The notes under the pieces: model-generated
Database searches by the model: none
The model's input: only the letters and a program-made list of their open reading frames with translations
Told to the model about the DNA's origin: nothing
Part shown: positions 7,297 through 10,864 of the stretch, one piece after another
Position numbering within the stretch: position 1 is the first letter of the stretch
Layout: the number at the start of each line of letters is the position of its first letter
Assembly (NCBI GenBank): GCA_005773095.1
Contig: SXHT01000257.1
Location: 1-10,864 of the forward strand
DNA length: 10,864 nucleotides
Origin: Planctomycetaceae bacterium
GTDB lineage: Bacteria > Planctomycetota > Planctomycetia > Pirellulales > PALSA-1355
Direction: 5' to 3'
Translations under genes and position numbers: made by a program

Positions 7297-7644
7297 TCAA
7301 GTCGCGGCGGTCAACGCCATGGCTTCCCGAATCGGCGATGGGCGTTTCTCGTAACCCAGAGAGATAATCACCTCGAGAATCTCGCTGCACGTGGGAAACA
7401 TCCGCCCGTTCTTTCGCTTGTAATCGTCGAGCGCTTGCATGAACTCCAGCTCCGCGTCGCTGTAATCGCGCTCACAGGTCGTCGGATCGATCTGCCGGCG
7501 GCGGTTCACCTTTTCGCGACGCTCTCCCTGGCGACGTTCGAGGCTGGCGGAAACGTTCGCCTTACGCCGTTCGTTGTTCCGGCGTTCACTCTGCCTTCGG
7601 AGATTCATCGCCACGACGGCGTCCTCTTTCTTGGTCTTTGTCAC
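7297..7644 (-). CDS. Conserved-looking hypothetical protein with ERR-rich repeats
   Basis: A 115-aa, very basic protein with no confidently recognised family. The first half is built of degenerate repeats around E-R-R: SERRNNERRK, LERRQGERREK, NRRRQ (residues 19-51). It is followed by a compact segment, DPTTCERDYSDAELEFMQALDDYKR, then GRMFPTCSEILEVIISLGYEK (80-100). The second part looks like a small helical domain and resembles a short protein I recall from planctomycete genomes. Three starts are possible. GTG 7644 is chosen because GAGGGG lies 8 nt upstream. GTG 7614 has AGAGGA at 7 nt. ATG 7662 has no clear site. RNA or DNA binding is a guess from charge only. Confidence 0.7.
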   Translation of the reverse strand: MTKTKKEDAVVAMNLRRQSERRNNERRKANVSASLERRQGERREKVNRRRQIDPTTCERDYSDAELEFMQALDDYKRKNGRMFPTCSEILEVIISLGYEKRPSPIREAMALTAAT

Positions 7645-7839
7645 TTGTGTGGCCCCTCGCATGCGGCTGGTGAACGGCTGATGGGTTGCGCTACCGAAGG
7701 TGTGCATCGGCCTGACCCGTTAGAAAAATACAACACGCTGTGAAAATGTGAGGTTCTTCCGCAAGAATCGGGTGAAATAAAATGCTCGGATGGCGCAAAA
7801 AATCCGGTCGCACGGGCGATGCCTGGATCGGATCGTCAA

Positions 7840-7857
7840 ACCGTCCGGGCGGACGGT
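7840..7857 (-). terminator. Hairpin downstream of the anti-sigma gene, possible weak terminator
   Basis: ACCGTCC (7840-7846) and GGACGGT (7851-7857) form a perfect 7-bp stem with a 4-base loop. It lies 43 nt past the anti-sigma stop. On the - strand it is followed by TTTGACG, a poor T-run. It could be a weak terminator or another small stem-loop. Confidence 0.3.
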
Positions 7858-7900
7858 GCACCCATCGGAGCGAACGGATGAAAATCCACCCAACGATGTG

Positions 7901-8626
7901 CTATGCCAGCCGGTCGTAGCGGCTGTGACGCTCGTGGCGAGCCCCGTGGTCCTGCTCGGCCGCCTCGGTGTTGCCTGGCAAGACCCGCAAAAGCGCATTC
8001 AGCGTGCCCGTCATCGATTCCGTGACGGGTCGGAGACCATCGGCCAATTCGACCATCCAGGCCGGCTGTTGCGCCAGGTGAGCTTCGAGAACTTCCGCGG
8101 AGAATGTGACCGGGCTCAAACCAGCGAGATTGAGCACCACGCCCACCGACGCATGGTCGAGTTCAAGCCGGGATCGAATTGGCAGGAACGATTCAGACGA
8201 CGCCGAGAAAAATGACTCCGCATGCCGGGGGACTGACCGCACCGCGCCGTGCCGAACGGGAATCGCTGGCAACGTCTGCGCCACCGGTTGGGAGCTGCGA
8301 TTTCGAGCAACCGCTGCCAGCGACAGGACGATCAGCACCGAAGCCGCCGTGGCCAGGTGCGCGAACCATCGGTAAAGATTGACTCGCGAGCGAAGCGACA
8401 ACGATTCGGCCACGATCCGATCGACAAACTGCGTTGACGGATTCGACGGAGGAATCGCGGAGAGTCCGGCGAACAACTGGCGGTATCCTCGCAATTGACC
8501 GCTACATGCGTCGCACTCCGAGGCGTGGGCTTCCAGCGCCGAAGGCAACCTGGAAAGGCACCGAGACCCCTCCGGATGCTCATCGAGCAAGCCGTGCAGC
8601 CGCCGTTCGAACTCACCGCAACGCAT
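7901..8626 (-). CDS. Membrane anti-sigma factor with zinc-type motif
   Basis: A 241-aa protein that probably holds the adjacent sigma factor inactive at the membrane. The N-terminal cytoplasmic part has the ZAS signature H34-x3-C38-x2-C41 (HASECDAC). One membrane helix spans about residues 87-107 (WFAHLATAASVLIVLSLAAVA). The rest would be periplasmic, of unknown fold, with a His- and charge-rich tail (DHGARHERHSRYDRLA). ATG 8626 is preceded by GGAGGA 8 nt upstream. The open frame reaching to 8668 is not needed. The start overlaps the sigma gene end by 14 nt, so the two are translated together. No release protease site can be seen. Confidence 0.85.
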   Translation of the reverse strand: MRCGEFERRLHGLLDEHPEGSRCLSRLPSALEAHASECDACSGQLRGYRQLFAGLSAIPPSNPSTQFVDRIVAESLSLRSRVNLYRWFAHLATAASVLIVLSLAAVARNRSSQPVAQTLPAIPVRHGAVRSVPRHAESFFSASSESFLPIRSRLELDHASVGVVLNLAGLSPVTFSAEVLEAHLAQQPAWMVELADGLRPVTESMTGTLNALLRVLPGNTEAAEQDHGARHERHSRYDRLA

Positions 8627-9167
8627 CGGTCGATTCCTCCACCACGCCACGAGATCGAAGATGCTCAATCAACTCACGCCGGGCACGATGCACCCAGGTC
8701 TTAATCGTACCCACCGGCTTCGCCAACGAGTCGGCGATCTCTTGATAGCTTAATTCCTGATCGTGAAATAACAAGAAAACCTGACGATACTCGGACCGCA
8801 TCGCGCTGAGCCCCAACTGAACCTCCTCAGCCAAAAGCTGCGAACTCGGCTCGGGCCGAACGTCCGGCAATTGGTCGACCAACGCCTGCCCATGAGGCCG
8901 ACGACGCCGTACCGCCAGGAGCGTCCGGCAGCGGTTGCCTACGATCGCCAAAAGCCAGGGCAGGAAGTCGCGCGTGCGGTCCCAATTCCGCAAGCCGCGG
9001 ATTGCCCTCACAAACGATTCCTGGCTAACATCCTCGGCATCATGCCGATGTCCGAGCATGCGAACGGCAAGTCCGAAGACGGGGGAGCGAAACCGCTCAA
9101 CCAATTCGGCGACTGCCGCCTGCTCTCCTGCCAGGCATCGCTCGACAAGCTGCCGTTCGTCAGTCAT
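8613..9167 (-). CDS. ECF-type RNA polymerase sigma factor (sigma-70 family)
   Basis: A 184-aa sigma factor with only regions 2 and 4, as in the ECF group. Region 2 covers about 24-91, with the core-binding stretch GHRHDAEDVSQESFVRA and then WLLAIVGNRCR. Region 4 covers about 118-171, with the helix-turn-helix ELSYQEIADSLAKPVGTIKTWVHRARREL. It directs RNA polymerase to a specific promoter set when freed from its anti-sigma factor. ATG 9167 is the natural start and gives a normal ECF length, though no good ribosome site precedes it. It sits 27 nt after the 86-aa gene and overlaps the anti-sigma gene. Its trigger and target promoters are unknown. Confidence 0.94.
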   Translation of the reverse strand: MTDERQLVERCLAGEQAAVAELVERFRSPVFGLAVRMLGHRHDAEDVSQESFVRAIRGLRNWDRTRDFLPWLLAIVGNRCRTLLAVRRRRPHGQALVDQLPDVRPEPSSQLLAEEVQLGLSAMRSEYRQVFLLFHDQELSYQEIADSLAKPVGTIKTWVHRARRELIEHLRSRGVVEESTDALR

Positions 9168-9194
9168 GTCGTCAATGCAAAAACGGGATCGAGA

Positions 9195-9455
9195 TCAGCG
9201 CGTTGCCTGATCCAGAATATCGCAGAATTCTCTTGGTGTCACGTCCGTCAGCCGCTTTCCCTGGCGATCGAGCTGTTCGTTTACCTTCACCGCAGTTTCT
9301 TGCATCCGAGCATGCGTTTCCTGGGAACCACCCCACAAGACGAAGTTCTTGCCACGAGTCAGGCGAGTGTGTCCATCCTCATGGTCGAGCCCGACGCCAA
9401 TGAAGGCGGCCAGTTTTTGCGTTTTCTTATCCAAAACTCGGTTGGCGGGTTTCAT
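9195..9455 (-). CDS. 86-aa conserved-looking hypothetical protein, first gene of the sigma cluster
   Basis: A soluble 86-aa protein starting at ATG 9455 (MKPANRVLDKKTQKL). Distinct segments are FIGVGLDHEDGHTRLTRGKNF (18-38), VLWGGSQETHARMQET (39-54) and QLDRQGKRLTDVTPREFCDIL (61-81). The pattern is an N-terminal beta-like part followed by helices. It has no signal peptide or membrane segment. It resembles a small protein I recall from planctomycete genomes, but I cannot name a family. It lies 27 nt upstream of the sigma gene on the same strand, so it is probably co-transcribed with the sigma/anti-sigma pair. A role in that pathway is only a positional inference. Confidence 0.75.
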   Translation of the reverse strand: MKPANRVLDKKTQKLAAFIGVGLDHEDGHTRLTRGKNFVLWGGSQETHARMQETAVKVNEQLDRQGKRLTDVTPREFCDILDQATR

Positions 9456-9762
9456 CAGCAATCTTGCAAGGTTGTTGTTCCGGAATATATGAGAGCAGCA
9501 AACTTGAGGCGACTCTCCCTAGCCGAACTATAGCGCCAACCCCGATTCCAAGCAAGTCGGCCCAAGACCGCACGGTCAGTCCGTTGTTCCAACTGCGACG
9601 GGGGGTGGCAGGGTCTGACGGCACACGCAAAGCGGGTCGGGGAAGGCCCTGGAATCGTGCTCACAGGGCCATCGCTTCGCTCGGATCCCGGCACCCAACA
9701 CGGAAAAATGCTCGGCCGTGAAGACCGTCCGCCCCCTGACCGTTCGGCCCGCAATTCTGCGT
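9456..9762. other. Intergenic region, no gene recognised
   Basis: This 307-bp stretch separates the 86-aa gene from the 67-aa gene, both on the - strand. Open frames here translate to Ser/Arg/Pro-rich sequence without family features. GACCG-CA-CGGTC (9566-9577) is a perfect short palindrome about 110 bp before the 86-aa start and could be an operator or chance. The promoter of the sigma cluster should lie here; I see no convincing -35/-10 pair. Confidence 0.5.
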
Positions 9763-9966
9763 TTAGCTGTGAGTTACAACCTCACGAGCCAACTGCCGGG
9801 CATGCTTAAAGGCCGTGGCTAACGTATTTGCACGGATTTCCATTTGTTCGGTGTTGAAGTTGAAGTTTCCCTCGCTCGCCGGCAGACCCGCGATGGCGAC
9901 CGTCAACGGCATCAGGTCGAGCAGCTCGCGATACCGTCGTTTCATAGTTTCTTCATCGGCTGGCAT
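9763..9966 (-). CDS. 67-aa conserved-looking hypothetical protein
   Basis: A small, mostly helical soluble protein: KRRYRELLDLMPLTVAIAGLP (9-29), then NFNTEQMEIRANTLATAFKHARQLAREV (36-63). ATG 9966 has AAGGA 8 nt upstream, a good ribosome site that supports real translation. It resembles short proteins I recall next to varied genes in planctomycetes, but I cannot name a family. No cysteines, membrane segments or signal are present. The flanking gaps are 307 bp on one side and 197 bp on the other, so it is likely a single-gene unit. Confidence 0.75.
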   Translation of the reverse strand: MPADEETMKRRYRELLDLMPLTVAIAGLPASEGNFNFNTEQMEIRANTLATAFKHARQLAREVVTHS

Positions 9967-10060
9967 AGACGTGGTCCTTCTTTCTTCTTATGGGGTGACG
10001 ACAACTAAGCAACGGCCACGGGCCTATCTGGGCTCGAACCGTTCTGCCGATCAACCGGCT

Positions 10061-10085
10061 TGACTTGACCCCCCGGATTTTGGAC
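10061..10085. repeat. Possible solo IS3-like terminal repeat remnant
   Basis: TGACTTGACCCCCCGGATTT followed by TGGAC resembles the ends of some IS3-family elements, which start with TG and carry a C-run followed by ATTTTGGAC. No matching second end and no transposase are present in the window, so this may be a remnant or coincidence. Confidence 0.25.
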
Positions 10086-10163
10086 GGAAATTGGTGCAAT
10101 AGCCAGTAACAATACTTTCATCGCCCACGGGGTGGGTCGAAAGCCGCGACGGCTTACCAGGCC

Positions 10164-10853
10164 CTAACGCCGCTTTTTCATCTTTTCCAACACCTGCGAG
10201 GCGGCGTCACGACTATCTTTGGCAATGATTCGCTGCGGCTGGAACGGTAGTTTTCCGTGGGGCTTTTTGCCCTTGGGATCGGTCTTGGGCTCTTCTGCCT
10301 TGGTCGGCGTGTTCGCCAATGCTTCCGCAAGATCTGCCAATACCACTTCTTCGGTTGAGCCCGATACGATTTCCTCGGTGTCGGCGCCGGCAATCCTTGG
10401 AGGCGAAAGATGCGGCGATGGTTGCCCGGCCTGTCCCTCTTCAGGCACAAGCCAAGCCGTCACATCGATATCGCTCGCAGTCGTGGTTGTCGTCGCCGCG
10501 CGCTCGGCCGCTTCCTTAATGCCGCCAGAAACGGCTGGGCGCTTCTTGCCGCCAATACCGGTGGTGAGCACGACTGCAAACTCCAGCGGACCCACCTTCA
10601 GGCGATCGCCTGAGTGCAATTCGCGCTCGCTCGTCAATAGCTCCGCATTGACGTACGTGCCGTTCCTGCTGCCAAGATCGCGCACACCCACGTACCCTTC
10701 TTCGACGAGCAACACGCAGTGATGCCGGCTGACCAAATCACTGCCGGGCCTCAAATGGCAATCTTCGGCCCGGCCGATGAAGAATCGGTTGCCAACGACC
10801 GACACATCCTGGCCGGCATGTTGGCCATCCAGCACTTTCAGCTTCAACTCCAT
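10164..10853 (-). CDS. FHA-domain protein
   Basis: A 229-aa cytoplasmic protein with an N-terminal forkhead-associated domain, which binds phosphothreonine peptides made by Ser/Thr kinases. The FHA residues are all in place: G27-R28 in FIGRAED, S42-R43-H44-H45, and G61-S62-R63-N64-G65-T66 followed by V68-N69. The domain ends near residue 97. The middle (about 105-190) is low-complexity, Thr/Glu/Pro-rich and probably disordered. The tail returns to a short basic helix, SRDAASQVLEKMKKRR. ATG 10853 is preceded by GGAGAGG. No kinase is adjacent in the window; the upstream neighbour is cut off by the right edge. Confidence 0.92.
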   Translation of the reverse strand: MELKLKVLDGQHAGQDVSVVGNRFFIGRAEDCHLRPGSDLVSRHHCVLLVEEGYVGVRDLGSRNGTYVNAELLTSERELHSGDRLKVGPLEFAVVLTTGIGGKKRPAVSGGIKEAAERAATTTTTASDIDVTAWLVPEEGQAGQPSPHLSPPRIAGADTEEIVSGSTEEVVLADLAEALANTPTKAEEPKTDPKGKKPHGKLPFQPQRIIAKDSRDAASQVLEKMKKRR

Positions 10854-10864
10854 ATAGCCTCTCC

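Noticed and set aside
8871..9533. 220-codon open frame on the + strand
   Set aside because: It is antisense to the sigma factor and the 86-aa gene, both of which have better protein evidence.
9455..9754. 99-codon open frame on the - strand ahead of the 86-aa gene
   Set aside because: It is Ser/Arg/Pro-rich without motifs or a ribosome site and looks like chance open frame in an intergenic region.
10031..10040. GGTTCGAGCC-like stretch on the - strand resembling a tRNA T-arm
   Set aside because: The bases around it do not pair into a T-stem, and there is no acceptor, anticodon or D-arm nearby.

Overview
This window looks like a chromosomal stretch from a planctomycete, most likely a Pirellulales-type lineage. 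The DNA is GC-rich. The evidence is the combination of small conserved-looking proteins (67, 86 and 115 aa), a lone STAS protein and a stand-alone BON protein, a split sigma/anti-sigma pair, and an FHA protein with a basic C-terminal tail. The taxonomic call rests on recalled family resemblance and was not checked by search.

Layout from left to right. (1) On the + strand lies the 3' seven-eighths of alaS (alanyl-tRNA synthetase), cut by the left edge. Six bases later comes a small toxin-antitoxin-like pair: a BrnT-family toxin and an overlapping 70-aa partner that is not a typical BrnA. (2) Convergent to it, on the - strand, is tpx (thiol peroxidase). A 269-bp divergent intergenic region separates tpx from a + strand STAS-domain protein. 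(3) A small BON-domain protein (- strand) converges on the STAS gene. (4) Between the BON gene and serA there is a non-coding gap. It holds a 136-bp palindromic element with GTAACC...GGTTAC ends and an 8-9 bp direct repeat on each side, which looks like a non-autonomous IS66-type insertion (MITE). (5) serA (D-3-phosphoglycerate dehydrogenase, long form with ACT domain) follows, then a TPR protein with a probable lipoprotein signal, then a 115-aa protein with ERR-rich repeats, all on the - strand. (6) Next is a - strand cluster: an 86-aa unknown protein, an ECF-type sigma factor and a membrane zinc-motif anti-sigma factor. The last two overlap by 14 nt and are clearly translationally linked. 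(7) The right end carries a 67-aa unknown protein and an FHA-domain protein.

How the genes relate. Two are housekeeping genes (alaS, serA) and one is an oxidative-stress enzyme (tpx). The rest are mostly signalling or regulatory parts: STAS, FHA, and ECF sigma with anti-sigma. I see no single large defence or biosynthetic system. The most distinctive features are the IS66-like MITE with its target duplication, the BrnT toxin with an atypical partner attached to alaS, and the 86-aa protein leading the sigma/anti-sigma cluster. There are no rRNA or tRNA genes, CRISPR arrays or complete transposase genes.
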